From: Phymatolithon calcareum
Taxonomy: Eukaryota; Rhodophyta; Florideophyceae; Hapalidiales
Assembly: GCA_977006965.1 (NCBI GenBank)
Contig: OZ345355.1
Location: 434,001-498,000, forward strand
Direction: 5' to 3'
Length of the DNA stretch: 64,000 nt
How positions within the stretch are numbered: the first letter of the stretch is position 1; each line of letters starts with the position of its first letter. The notes under the pieces were generated by a model that saw only the letters and a program-made list of their open reading frames with translations, made no database searches and was not told the origin of the DNA. Positions 22,171 through 33,687 of the stretch are shown piece after piece. A program made the position numbers and the translations under genes.

Positions 22171-23024
22171 AAGTAGCTTTTGTGGAGCAATACATCCGCA
22201 AACTGTAACTGTATAGGCTTCTTCATAAGCAGCAATTTGACTCGAAAAACAGAATTTTTTTCAAAACTTCCCCAATGGGCCGCTCTCCTGGAGACATTTT
22301 CGAGAACATTTTTTGTTTTAGAAAAAGTAAGATCAACCACCAGGCAAAAATGTGACCTAGCCTCTCACTACAACCGACATGGCGTCGTCTTCCCCTCTAT
22401 GGATGGAAATTGCGAAAGTGATGTAAAGAGCGTCTGTACTACAGCAGGGCTGATATATCTGCAACAGTACACATGGTCTTAGATAATGCTTTAAAAAGAA
22501 CTTCTTTCTTGAATATAATCGATACTTTAGGCTCAACTGGGCTTTGCCGCTCTCGTGACCTCATGTGCAGTCTTGTCCGCATTCGTCCACGAAAGTTTTT
22601 TGGATTCATTTCACGTATTCTTGAAAAGCAATTTACGCACCACGTCACACATTACATGACATAGTCGTAGACGACGCGACGAGAGGAGAGCCGATAAGCT
22701 AGGAGAAAGCGTCCCGCTCGCAAGTGGCATCGACTCACATAATTCTTTTCCTTGCGTGCCAATGAAACGCCGATGCAAAGAAATGAGCTTCATTTGGCTC
22801 CTCATTGAACCATGCCAACGAAATTGATTGAACACTTCTTCACGCATTGTTTGATCTGACGTGTCGCTTCTACGCGATCACTAACTCACAAAGCGTTTCA
22901 TGTTCAACTGTTTGCTCACATTCGCTCTCTGGCAAAGAAAGGCGCCTTTGCTCCAAGCTCTCTATAAACATGCCCCCGGCATTGGACCTTAAGCTCAGTT
23001 TACATCTTTCACAGGTTCTTCGCA
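22171..23024. other. Spacer and promoter of the 639-aa secreted gene
   Basis: No gene is recognised. A TATA box (CTATAAAC) at 22962-22969 lies about 60 bp before the next start codon. Confidence 0.4.
22962..22969 (+). promoter_or_regulatory. TATA box
   Basis: CTATAAAC, about 60 bp upstream of the ATG at 23025, in a CT-rich context. Confidence 0.55.
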
Positions 23025-24944
23025 ATGGCTTTACGGAAAGATGTCGAATTCCTACTCTTTCTTTCAGCTATCCTGGTTTGGAATGTCTGCGCATATCCTT
23101 ATCCGCGCAGCGCTGCATCAGAGCAGTTCACCAAACCTTACGCTAGGTACAGGAATATCGGCCAGACCAATCGCTGGCTTAATTTCAACACGGCAACCAA
23201 CTCGATCACACAGGGCACAGAATCATCTCCCGACGTTGACAGGCAGATTGAAGCCCCCGAAATGGACCGTTTTGACATCTTCAGAAATCGAACCCAGGTC
23301 TGGAGAAACTCAATGTTTTCATTTATGTTCGCCGAAGCTGATCAAACTAGTCCGACTGATGTCGCAGCGTCTCTGTCGGGATTGTACTACGCTCTCAATT
23401 CCAAATATGTTGATACAAGTAAGAGCTGCCCTGGAGAGGTCAAACTCTTGGCCAATGTGTCGGACGGTTCTATTCAAATTCCGTTACCAGATGGTTTATA
23501 TGATCCCCTCGGGCTATGCAATTCTCAAGGCGAAATCAATGAATCGAACATTGTGCTGTCGGACAAGGCAGCTTTTTCCAGTCGCATTCTTACTATTGCC
23601 AAAATGCACCGAATCGCTCCGATTCGAAAGGCACTCATGGGCAAGATGCCGGAGAATCTTATCCAATGCCCCGGTGATACGGATCATCCTTTTAGCTCAA
23701 TCACTGTGACGCCTTTGAACAGATATTTGATTCCCATGCTTGTGCAAAATCTGAAGGCGGTGGGCGTTCCCAAGCACACAATCGAAGATGTATTCAGGGA
23801 TGAAGCAGACGAAGAAAACTCACCGTACTCTTTTGAGTCACTCTGGGGTCTTGCCAATGGTGTGAGGTGTAAGCAAGCAGTACGAGAGGCACTGAGCTAT
23901 CTTAGCAACGACTACGTGCTGAGCCTGAATCGGGAGCATACGATCCAAGAATCCAAGGTTATCCGGTTGTATCAGAGGCGAAAACGCCCAGCAAGGCATA
24001 TAGTGAGTTCCACACTGAGGCGAAGCTCTAAAGAAGAGAACGGATTGGGCGGAAAGATCCGAGCAGTGGAACAGAACGGAAATTTCCAATATCCCGTTCA
24101 TGAGCCTCACTCCCCGTCATGTGTTCTTCTCGGAGGGTCTGCAGAACGCGATGAGTCAGAGGCCAACATGAAGAAGTTCGTTGTGTCACTGAACCTGATC
24201 GTAACTCTACTTCAACTGCCACTCCCAAAGTTGGCGTCTGAAAGTTTCTACCCCACCAATGCGAATTGCAAATATTGCAGTAAATCCGCGAATCTGGGCA
24301 GGATCAAGATTCTGTCGAAGTCTTCCACATTACATTATGGGCCTTGGGGAATGGCACCAAAATTCTCAGTGAGCATTAACGGGGATAATTGTGCCTCCAT
24401 GCAAATCTACCGCTTTGCACAGGCGAGGACAAAAATTAATGAAACGAGAGCAATTTGGCGTTTGGCAACTCGCATCACCGAATATCTTGAGGAGCATGGC
24501 CCAGTTCCCCCGCCGCAGGATGAGATGCATCCTACATTTATATCATACTTCCCAAATCTTCAGAAAAGTTTGCAGAGTATTCGATTCAAAACGGCCGTTT
24601 TTGTTGCTCAAATGGAATTCCAGTGTAATCACCACTTCATGGCTCCAATGGAAGTCGTGCTTGTCAAGAAACCGGCTTCATTCTTTTATTGCCGTGGTTT
24701 CACGGAGGAGAATCCATCAGTTTCCAGCGTCTGTGATGGCCATGTGATTGCGGCTGCTGCATCACCAGAGCCCATGGCAACCCCGAGCGTGGAAGATATA
24801 GAATCAACTGTGTTTGGATCTATCAGCGAATACACGGCATTTATCGCTGCGGAAGGATCGAGTTCGACTTGCATTTACTCGACCTCTAAGTCTGAGGCCT
24901 CCCAGTTCCGCAGCGCTCTAATCAAGGCCGGAAAAACAACATAG
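23025..24944 (+). CDS. Large secreted protein of unknown function, 639 aa
   Basis: Not recognised. It is a single exon. Residues 1-24 are a signal peptide (MALRKDVEFLLFLSAILVWN, then VCA before the mature YPYP). The mature part has at least ten spaced Cys, two or more N-glycosylation sequons (NRT, NVS) and a basic RRKRPAR cluster near residue 322 that could be a processing site. A second hydrophobic stretch near 400 (VVSLNLIVTLLQLPLP) is too short to be a sure membrane anchor. The C-terminal third has a possible Cys-paired domain (NCKYC, NCASM, QCNHH, YCRG, VCDG). ATG 23025 begins the signal peptide and lies 60 bp after a TATA box. The uninterrupted frame argues for a functional gene. Confidence 0.75.
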   Translation: MALRKDVEFLLFLSAILVWNVCAYPYPRSAASEQFTKPYARYRNIGQTNRWLNFNTATNSITQGTESSPDVDRQIEAPEMDRFDIFRNRTQVWRNSMFSFMFAEADQTSPTDVAASLSGLYYALNSKYVDTSKSCPGEVKLLANVSDGSIQIPLPDGLYDPLGLCNSQGEINESNIVLSDKAAFSSRILTIAKMHRIAPIRKALMGKMPENLIQCPGDTDHPFSSITVTPLNRYLIPMLVQNLKAVGVPKHTIEDVFRDEADEENSPYSFESLWGLANGVRCKQAVREALSYLSNDYVLSLNREHTIQESKVIRLYQRRKRPARHIVSSTLRRSSKEENGLGGKIRAVEQNGNFQYPVHEPHSPSCVLLGGSAERDESEANMKKFVVSLNLIVTLLQLPLPKLASESFYPTNANCKYCSKSANLGRIKILSKSSTLHYGPWGMAPKFSVSINGDNCASMQIYRFAQARTKINETRAIWRLATRITEYLEEHGPVPPPQDEMHPTFISYFPNLQKSLQSIRFKTAVFVAQMEFQCNHHFMAPMEVVLVKKPASFFYCRGFTEENPSVSSVCDGHVIAAAASPEPMATPSVEDIESTVFGSISEYTAFIAAEGSSSTCIYSTSKSEASQFRSALIKAGKTT

Positions 24945-26159
24945 GCTATTGCAATCTAAACATTCTTGCACATCGAAAAAATCGCGCAAACGTAAAATAC
25001 GATTATTCAATAAACAAGAAAGCGCAAAAACATCGATTACGCGATGAAGAAGAAAACCGAAAGATATTCTTAAAAAAAGTTTCAGAAAGAGAGCTGAATC
25101 GTATGGGCAAAAAGATGAAGAAGTCAAACGGACCTTCAGGGTGGCACCGATAGCAATCCTGCGCCCACAATGCAGCACCTAGCAACTCGATGAGAAAGGG
25201 TGGTGTCGTTACTGAAGCCACATCGCAAATGAAGCCACCAGAAATACGCAAATGACTCTTCCCTTTCCCGTCCCCGTCCCTGTCACGTGTTGGCATGGTT
25301 ACGTAAGACGGAATGCGGAGCAATTACAATGGCAAAAGAGATTGATGAGAAATGGTCTCAGACGAATTGCACTGCTTTGGTATGCTCCATAATCTGTCTA
25401 GATTTGCGATTGAAAACTTCAAGATGCGGTGCTTGTATCCCAACACACCGCCATTAGCAACAGGAAGTACATTAGGAAGTTTGGGTCAGTATTCCATGGC
25501 ACTAAGTTTATCACTATTTTCGGCACAACCCAGGCCAAAAATGTTGCCAATAATTGCTTCTTCAAAGTGGAGGTGCTCACTGACGTTCTCTTAGCACCCC
25601 GGCCTAATGCCTGAAACATAAGATATTGCATGTCATTCTGCAAATGAGCGTTTGGCAAGGCTAGGATGGTAATTATGAGCAACCTGAACCACACAGCAAA
25701 TTAAAGAGTCGCGGTGCACAAGCCCTGCGGCGCCATATAGGGGCCCAGGATAGCGGGAATCTGGAATATGGGCCACATCTACGGACAATAAATTATAGTT
25801 TGGCACAACAGCTGCAATTGCAGACCATCTCAGTCCGAGCAAGTTCCCAAGATCCCAGTTGCAAGGCTCCAGAGCTGAGCAAAGTCAGGTATTTTGACTG
25901 GTTATGCGTATTGTATTCTCATCAATGGGCTGCCCGTTGCCGAATTGATCACTCATTGTGTATACATACTTTGACCGGGATTAACTTTTCCTTTCCTGAA
26001 TTTAGTCTTCCTCGTAGTTGGAGTTATGTCCAAAAATTTTGATCACCAATTGCAATTGGCTTCTCTATATAAGAAGCCTTCAATGCTACCGCAAGCAGAA
26101 GACCGGCATTGTGCACGAGCTCTCCTCCACGCGCAACACAAGCATAAATCACGTCAATC
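24945..26159. other. Spacer and promoter of the two-module secreted gene
   Basis: No gene is recognised. A TATA box (CTATATAAG) lies at 26065-26073, about 90 bp before the ATG at 26160. Confidence 0.4.
26065..26073 (+). promoter_or_regulatory. TATA box
   Basis: CTATATAAG about 90 bp upstream of the start codon at 26160. Confidence 0.6.
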
Positions 26160-26870
26160 ATGGATATGCGCTCCGTACTTCTCTGGCTTGCTTTTTGCCT
26201 TTCCCTTCATTTCGTATACTCCGCGGTCCGGTTTCGGCCCCTTGGAGAAGACATTGGGCATTCAGCGGACCTTTTTGAAAACGGTGTTGTGCGGGCTGCT
26301 GCAGACGCGGAAGCCGTCATGCAGAAAGCTCGACAGAGTTCAGTGAAGAAGTACGAGGAGTTTTCAGAGCACGTTGCGCCCCGCAAAGCAGACTCTGGCC
26401 AACTCGTCAGAGACGAGGCTCAATACGTTGGCTCGCATAAAGTTTCCGAAGGGAGACCTGATCTGTCGACAGCAGTGATAAGGAAGATGTTAAAGAATTC
26501 CATGGATCGCTTGAAGTGGCTTTTGGAAATGCGTCGCATAAATCACCACCTGTCCATCCTCACGTCGCGGGAGAAAGAGTTGGAATGCGGGCTGTGTCGC
26601 ATAGATTCACAATGCGAGACGAGGAAGTGTTACTTTGGTAAGTGTGTCCGCCGCGGAATTCCACAGACTCACTCTGTGCGTCGCTGCTTCAGTGATCCTA
26701 AGAAAGCCAAAAAGGCGCGTCCTAGGACGGAGTGTGCAAAGTGCAAGTACGGGAAAGACTGTGATTCGGGAAAATGTTGGCATGGGAAGTGTGTGTACGA
26801 TGGTGACATCCTGCACTTGTCCATTGTGTCGTGCTTCTCAGATGCCTATGTTACACAGTGCCCCCATTGA
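26160..26870 (+). CDS. Secreted protein with two six-Cys modules
   Basis: A single exon of 236 residues. Residues 1-21 form a signal peptide (MDMRSVLLWLAFCLSLHFVYS). Residues 25-135 are charged and helical-looking. Two tandem modules then follow at about 142-179 and 191-228, both fitting C-x2-C-x5-C-x4-C-x4-C-x13-C-F-S-D with a shared GKCV; three of six Cys-Cys loops are very short, as in disulfide-knotted secreted domains. The modules are clearly an internal duplication, separated by a Lys/Arg-rich linker. No named family was matched with confidence; the spacing recalls small EB/Dickkopf-type Cys domains. A TATA box lies 90 bp upstream. It follows the 639-aa secreted gene on the same strand but as a separate unit. 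Confidence 0.75.
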   Translation: MDMRSVLLWLAFCLSLHFVYSAVRFRPLGEDIGHSADLFENGVVRAAADAEAVMQKARQSSVKKYEEFSEHVAPRKADSGQLVRDEAQYVGSHKVSEGRPDLSTAVIRKMLKNSMDRLKWLLEMRRINHHLSILTSREKELECGLCRIDSQCETRKCYFGKCVRRGIPQTHSVRRCFSDPKKAKKARPRTECAKCKYGKDCDSGKCWHGKCVYDGDILHLSIVSCFSDAYVTQCPH

Positions 26871-29800
26871 TTAGCGTAGGGAGCTCTGACGATGTTGGAG
26901 AAACAGAGCAAGACTTGCGGACGGGTTTATAATCATTTCACCTCCGAGTTCGTTTTTTTGAAGACAAATTTATGGCTGAGTCTATCTTCCATTACGACAA
27001 TGGCAACTCATAAAATTGGTTCATGCCCCCTATAGCTAATTCGCAGTACATAAAACTGTATTTTGACCACTTCATAAAGGGGGACACATCAAAGTACCCA
27101 CCCTTGGGCTTCAATCTGAACGAAAAACAGTAAGAGATGGATATGAAGCTTGATGCCACTCCAAATGCTGGAAAGTATCACAGTCGACAAAGTTTACCAA
27201 CAGGGATAAAACATTCTTGAAGACTTCGTCCCGAGTGTCGGCGCCAGAAGACCCAGAACCTATTTTCGACAAATAGCTACGAGCAGTGACATGCGCGTGG
27301 ATCCCGCGGTACATGTTCCGCACGCTTTGCACGCGCTCCGGTATTAAGAATATGCAAACCGGCAAATAAACAAGACCTTCAATGCATGTTCGATTCCACA
27401 CTTCCACACAGTTCCAAATTCAACAAGGCAAACCTGCTTCAACAGACGCGCGCACCGTTTTCGATTTCCAGCTTGCTCTTCTTCCCCTGAGATGCTACTG
27501 CGGCTCATTCGGCAGTCGCCCATGCCAGCGACTCGTTCCGGCGGTAAAAATTGGAAGTATTTCGCTCACAACGCCGTTCGCAATGGAGGGATATGCCCGA
27601 GACGCCGGCGGTTTGCGGCAGAGTAAAGCTTCCCGGCAGGTTCTCTCTGCAGGCGCAAAAGTATTGCGCGAAAGACCGAACTTCATGCCAAGGAACTCGT
27701 CACCCCCAATGCCGCCAAAGAGCTAATCGGGTACGCGTCGGGCATAGTTTCAAAACACGACGAAAGCTCACAGGCCGTTTTCAATTTTTCGCACGGGCAT
27801 ATCATATGGGGCCGCAGCAAGATCGGAAGACGCCATTGACACCAACGATATTCCCGCACTCACAAAGCCAAACTCGGTGCTAAACTTCCTTAAAGAACGA
27901 TAGACCCTGTTTGTGGCCCGGCAAGCGTCTGCAGATGCGTTGGTAACTTTTAAACAAAAAACTTACACTTCTTCTTCTTCTTAAACTTCCTTAAGAAATC
28001 ATTCACGTACAGCCCAGACGATGCGCCAGAAACTGCGACATGAATGGAAGCAAAAGTGCCGCACATTCCGTCGAAGTGATTGCTCACGTCCCGAGCGCAG
28101 CTGTCGCCACGACAAAGCCTTGATGAACGGAATGCCTGGCATCGAATTGCTGATGGACGGATACGACCTAAATAGAAATTTCGTGTGGTGTGCGTGTCCT
28201 GAGCTGTAATTGACGAGGAGCTTGGCGCATCTGATTCATAAAGGCAGTGGCGTCCCACTCAACAAAACTGTCGCAAGTCCAAACTCTGCATGGACAAGAG
28301 CTATCATACAGTCGTCATCATCCTCCGATATGCTGCAGCGACGCTTATTCCACGTTCGCATCTGCGCCCATTCTGGAAACTTCGTGACGCAGTGAGCAGT
28401 ACGAGAATTGTATCAAGGTTTGCGACAGATGTATCACACGTTGTCGGCGTCCGCGGCACGCAACTTTGGGGGCGTGAGAAGTCACGAGCGAGTCACCATA
28501 ACCAAAAAGTCCGATGGGAGTCTGCGGAGAGCGGATGCATTGATTCAGCAAGTGGTAATCTCCGAGAATACAGGTCACGATAGTAAAGAGCACAGAAATT
28601 CCATTGCTGGTGGAAAACTGGGGCGCTTGGGGGGAAGAGCAGCCAGCAGTATGAACAGGAGAAACAAAGCAGCTAGCGAGTTGAAAGTCCTTTCGCGAGG
28701 TGTGGCCGGTTATCACCTGTGAATTTTTGACGACCAGGCAAGGAGTCCCATTTTCTTTGGCTGTGCTGCTGCTGCTCGCATCATCGGTAGATAAATCGGA
28801 GCTAATCTCATGGACTGGCTGGCCCTTGGAGACTTTCTGAAACGTGGCGCGTGGTTTGGCAGAAACGCAAGCAAGTCCTCAATGCCCTCCCTGCTTGAGG
28901 TCCCGACATTGGAATCCAGCGGCTTGGTGCTCTGGAAATTGCAGGGATCGTGCGCAGTCAGTCGCATTGTGACGGAATGGTTCTGTCCGGTATCACATGA
29001 TGCGCTGGTTGAATTGGCACTTTGATCGGTCGGTTGCATTTGTTAGGTTCACAGCACCCAGTTGAGCCATTGTGGACCTGAATGGGATCAGTGGATCCAA
29101 TTCTCTATCGAATGATTGGATTGGATCTTCCACAGATCTGCTTTTTCGTCATCCCCATGTCATGGATCAGATTGATAATCACAAGTACGCAAGGCATGAG
29201 GAAAGAAGACTGCAGTCCGCAATGCACCGACCGTTTTGGTCAAAGCCTTCCATGGAACTAAGCAAATCAATAAGCTCGATGCTGGGGAATCGGCATCGCA
29301 CGTGAAGCGCGGTTTAGTCTTTCAAGCCGGCGGGCGTCTCATCGGACTATCTTTCGCGCTTCCTTGACTTCCTTAATTGGCTGCTGGATCCTGACTATTG
29401 GCCACATGCCCTTCCCTATGAACGCGCTCTGGATGGAGCCCTATTACGGATACCCAGCCCAGCTCTCGCTGTGAAGTCGCACAGTGTAGAACCGCAAATA
29501 CGTCCGCGTTGACTCACACGCCATCTCTCACTACTGTACCATTCCAAAGCACACCAAGCATCTGGCGGGCTATTCGAAAAAGAGTGCGTCTATTGAGAGG
29601 CTTTCTTGCAGCATTTCGATGGCGTACAAGCTATCGTAGACGCCTCATGTTCGTTCCTGCATTTCTAGCCATGTGAAACATGTTGTCCCGCTCGCGGCTT
29701 CTCCTTCGCCATCTTCTTTTGTCCTTGCACACGCGGCGCTGCTCAGGGTGCGCACCAAGTTACACTGTTTGGTGCCAGATGCTTTTCGGAGTATTGTGTT

Positions 29801-30329
29801 GAAGATGAAGGCAATTTCGTCATGCAAAAGAGCGCAAAGTCTCCTCATCGTCTTTTTGAACTGCATTTATCAAGGTACTGTAGTATCACTGTGACATCTC
29901 TTGGAGGAACCAAAGAACACTCGCCGAGTGTCTCTTCCGCCAACAGTTGACCGCACTTTGTCCCATACGTGATGCTTCTGTTTTGTTCTTCATTATGTCA
30001 ATTTGCTCATAGTCCTCTATCCCTTTCGAGTCGTATCGTTCATTTCCCGGCATGAATTTGAGTCCAGGCATTCCGACATTTCGCCTGCAATCATCGGCGA
30101 TTACAGTCGCGCCTAACTCAACGCTCAACATAACCGGGTCTCGTCCGCGGCCGCGCAGAATACCCATTGGCCTCAGCAGCACCACATGTCCGGCGCGAGT
30201 CATTCTTCAATTCTTTGCCCACACGTTCGTATCTCCTGTCGCCACAACCGTGAAGCCTGCCGTGGCGTCGCATGCACCACCGCGTCGGTCCTGATGCACG
30301 ACACAGGTGATAAATTCCAACACACCCAA
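26871..30329. other. Long region without recognised genes
   Basis: Several frames of 70-125 codons overlap on both strands, none with a recognisable domain. Parts of 27.4-28.7 kb are GC-richer and may be a decayed gene. One SINE-like insertion (27894-27981) has a clear TSD. TACTGTA heptamers occur at 29532 and 29876. Confidence 0.35.
27894..27981 (+). mobile_element. SINE-like element S, copy 2 (truncated)
   Basis: Flanked by a perfect 13-bp TSD TAAACTTCCTTAA (27881-27893, 27982-27994). It ends in GTTGGTAACTTTTAAACAAAAAAC and a (TTC)n tail, the family S signature. Confidence 0.85.
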
Positions 30330-30640
30330 CTTGACGCGACATGGAGCGTTCAGGTAACCTGCGATGCTGCTTGACATCTTGCACTGTCGGTCCTGTTGCA
30401 TTTCTCGCAATGGCGATGCCTGTCGCGAACCGCGTCATCGCCGTGGAACCTGTGCTAGTGTGTTCCGGCCTGCTCTATCGTTCCGTTGCGCTCGATGGCT
30501 GGGGGATTAATTCCAGTCTCGCCCTTGTTCGCCACGCACTTTTGGGTAAGGATGGTGATATGCAGATTTACGTATTGGTCGGACGTGGTGACAATGCTGG
30601 TCTGACTACTGCGCGGACCGTGCAGGCATTACATCGTTGA
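30330..30640 (+). pseudogene. FkbM-type methyltransferase relic
   Basis: A 99-codon frame (30341-30640) reads like the SAM-binding core of FkbM methyltransferases: a hydrophobic strand, then NRVIAVEPV (the motif II region), SVALDGWG and a GKDGDMQIYV turn followed by GRGDNAGLT. The glycine-rich motif I expected just before it is scrambled, and neither a start nor the C-terminal part follows in frame. It is therefore a fragment. FkbM enzymes O-methylate sugars and other small molecules. Family recognition is from memory of the motif layout. Confidence 0.5.
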
Positions 30641-31199
30641 TGGCAATTCGCTGCCCAGGGAACTGCATTAGCGGTTCGACCGGGCATTATCAAATTTGGT
30701 ATCTAGAGACGCCAGATTCGCGTGTTGCGCGGGCTTCGTAAGTTCATAGTCGACTAGTGCTTTGTGAACGTTGTTTCTGAAGGATCTTGGTCTCGTGCTG
30801 AATTCGCAAGGTAACCCGAAGGATAGTTGAACACTAATGGTCGAGGAGCTGGGACAGCAGGTTTAATGACGGTAAGCTTCTTGCATCGTTCGCGCATTAA
30901 GTATACCGCCGACGGGTCCTCCTCCATAATGACAAACATGACTGCAGCTTTTGAGGGATGGTCGGCGACTTATCGATTGCGCTTCGCCTGGTTTGATCAG
31001 GAAAATGTCCAAGGCTGGAACGCATGGCAGATGGTGCTTTTTCCCTGATAGCAATGGATCTCGTACTATTGATTTGGTATTCGAATGCAAATCTTGGCCA
31101 AGCCAGGCAGAAAAGGCGTGGACAATTGCAGGGCAGTGTGCCGCATCCTCCAACCTAAGGTATGAAAATATGTCCTGGCTCGACGCTTCGTGCAGAGAC
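30641..31199. other. Spacer with possible gene debris
   Basis: A minus-strand frame at 30754-30939 (61 aa) has coding-like composition but no recognised motif. Nothing else was seen. Confidence 0.3.
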
Positions 31200-31760
31200 A
31201 GATAAGAAGACGAGATTCGCTAGCAGCGCGACCAAAAATAGAGCGCAAAAACAAGTAGCTCGAAGAAGCGGGGCGAGACATCCACACGAAAGTAAACAGG
31301 TACCTGTGTGCAAAGCAAACGTCAGCTACGACGAATCAGGAGATACCGAAGGGCCAAAATAATCGAGGCGACAGCGGTGGCGGGGCAGTCGAAAAAGCGA
31401 CCTATCTCACACTCGAAAATCGCACTACCTCCGCACCTTTCCTTTAACTGCAGAAGGAACAATGCACTTGCCATCAAGTGATCATATGGAGTGTTTCCAC
31501 CCATGAGTACTTCTGTCCTCATCGAACAGACTGGCCAACGTGGGAAATATGCTTTCGACGGCACCATAAACGGACTATCGAAGGGCAGAATCTCAAAAGA
31601 AGAGAGCGCCTGTACTAAGCGAACACTGGATGTGCTCCTGGTCGTGTTCCAGGCTATCGACAACCTATCCGTACGCAGCAGAGTAATAAGGATCGGCCTA
31701 TACTGTACCGCTTGTGCCCATGCTCGTGCCCGAATTTTAGGGCATATTATTGGTTGAACG
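31200..31760 (+). pseudogene. LINE A-like C-terminal relic
   Basis: The frame at 31491-31757 opens with FPPMSTSVL, the GRFPPLST motif of LINE A, and continues with the Glu/Lys-rich final domain. Upstream frames give low-identity matches broken by stops. It is an old copy with no clear tail or TSD. Confidence 0.5.
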
Positions 31761-33123
31761 GTACTGTAATTTTTCATTCGGAAGCAAAACGGGCAGAACT
31801 GTTAAAGCAAAGCTTCTGCAACCAACTGTGCATGATGCCATGCGAGCATGCCATTATCTCGTATTATTGGTTGGCCAAACAGGTCAACTATCGAGTTGAA
31901 GTTACACGCACAGCCACTACTTACAGCAATAGTATTCTCTCGAGATCCTCATTCCAGCTTCAGATTTAGTACTTTAGCCTGTTCAGTTTTTCCTTCCAAC
32001 CGAAAGGGAGAACAACAGAACATCAACCCAGAACAAACACCTTAATAAACAAGGACGTCAACTTCTTGTTTCCACCCCGCTTCACTTGATGATCTATCCA
32101 AGCAAGCAACCTCAGTTGGCTCTCTTTGCCGCGATCGCCACGATCTCTTCCGTGGGTTCCCGGCATAGTATCCTCCTGTTGCATTCATTTCATTCCGCGT
32201 CGGTGTACCCCCGACGCCTCAAGTCATCCATTTCGTTTTGCCGACATCGTCGGCATTCATGACGAATTTCATCAAGAACAAGCAGAACAGGACAGTTTAC
32301 TTCTTTCCCTCGGAAAAGAAGTTAACTGTCCTGTTCTGCCCGTTTTGCTTCCCATTTGGCGCGAAATTTTGATTTCGCGCGAAGACAATGCTTGTTTACC
32401 CCTCCATGACCCCTTCGTACTGTTTTTGCTGTTGTCAGCGGTGTCGACGATGGATGCGCAAAGTACAGTAGCTTTTGTGGGCAGCATCGTCACTTTCTTG
32501 CTCTCGCTTGTTGACATATCGTTTGGCGACAAGCTTGAGAGGCGATTTCGCTCAGCATCTCGAAGGCGTGATCGGCAGTGTTTCGAAGGCGTTACCGGTC
32601 TTTTGAGTGAGTCCGAGTTCAAAAGAGCTTTTTAGACTACTACAAGGGCGGCCGGGGACTGCAGTCGCATTGCGAGCCCCTGCACGGTCATGGACTTGAA
32701 CAGTTCTCGTGCTCCTCCGATTTGCCCGTTGTGCTGGGTTACCTGGGTGGTATTTATCGCATTCTGTGCAACGGTCAGCGCGATCATTAGTTTCCACAAA
32801 TTGGAGAACAGTACAGTACGAGCAAGACGGTGGGTGAGCCCAGCCATGCATGGATGCAGTCATCTAAAATAGAATTTCTGGCACAGGGCATGTTATGATA
32901 TCCTTCATAAGGCCCTAATTATTCCTTCACACATGTCCTTCCTGATCAGGGGGGCCAATCCCTTTGGCCCAGTTGTCTACATTATAACAGGGCAGACACA
33001 ATCCGGTATAGACTAGGTGGGAATTGCCCAGTTCTACTGTAATTACATCTGGCAGGCACGGGCACGGGCATGTGCGGTATAGACCGAGCCTCACTCCCTG
33101 TAAACCTGAATTCATCTCATGGC
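31761..33123. other. Spacer with hairpins
   Basis: No recognised gene. It contains a 25-bp stem (32281-32339), a second perfect 9-bp stem (32359-32380) and five TACTGTA/TACAGTA heptamers between 31762 and 33041. A 169-codon plus-strand frame (32126-32635) runs through the hairpins and is not supported. Confidence 0.35.
32281..32339. repeat. Hairpin, 25-bp arms, 7-nt loop
   Basis: Left arm GCAGAACAGGACAGTTTAC(TTCTTT) pairs with 32314-32339 with one mismatch. Confidence 0.85.
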
Positions 33124-33345
33124 ACATGAACGTAGACTAAATTTCCCCCTCGAGGCCCCTTAGGGGGCCAGCGGTGGTTTTTTTCAGACCGCCGAACCGT
33201 GGAACACCCGCAATAAGAAACTCTTCACAGGATAGAATCAAGCCGAGTTTCCTTGGTACACAAAAAGTTGCCCCAAGCATCAGCATGAGTTGGTAACTTT
33301 TAATTAAAAATCTACTTCTCGTCTTCTTCCTTCTTTTGTCGTCGG
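33124..33345 (+). mobile_element. SINE-like element S, copy 3 (near full length)
   Basis: About 220 bp. It matches 38866-39063 in inverted orientation from CATGAACGTAGACTAA to the tail, so the shared 5' end probably marks the full-length element. The 3' end is GTTGGTAACTTTTAATTAAAAATCTAC followed by a TTC-rich tail. A 5' hairpin (CCCCCT...AGGGGG) is present. No TSD was seen. Confidence 0.7.
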
Positions 33346-33676
33346 ATTGACTCTAATAGAGAATTCCTGATAAAATGGGAGATAGGATGGTCTAGGATGC
33401 AAAATTTTCCCAGCGCCTCTGTCTGGGGATAGATTTCAACGGAATACACACTGGAAGGTAGAAACTAAGTCTCGAAGTATTGCAAAGTATTGTAAAGGTG
33501 GCTCGCTACCCAAATGGAGGTTAAATGGCGCCCTGATTCCTACTCCTATTACTTTGCTGTCAGTCCTATATCTTATTCTGTGTGGTTTAGGATGATATTA
33601 ATTGCCCTCGTGACTTTCCTTTCTTCTTCCCTTGTCGATGTTCGTTTGAGCAGCACTGGAATCATGGTTGACGTAC
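33346..33676. other. Spacer upstream of the LINE
   Basis: No recognised feature; it ends at the TSD of the near-complete LINE A copy. Confidence 0.35.
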
Positions 33677-33687
33677 ACCATTTTCCC

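Noticed and set aside
31322-31777. 151-codon minus-strand ORF
   Set aside because: It is antisense to a recognisable LINE C-terminal relic on the plus strand.
32126-32635. 169-codon plus-strand ORF
   Set aside because: It crosses two hairpins and has no recognisable domain or coding signature.
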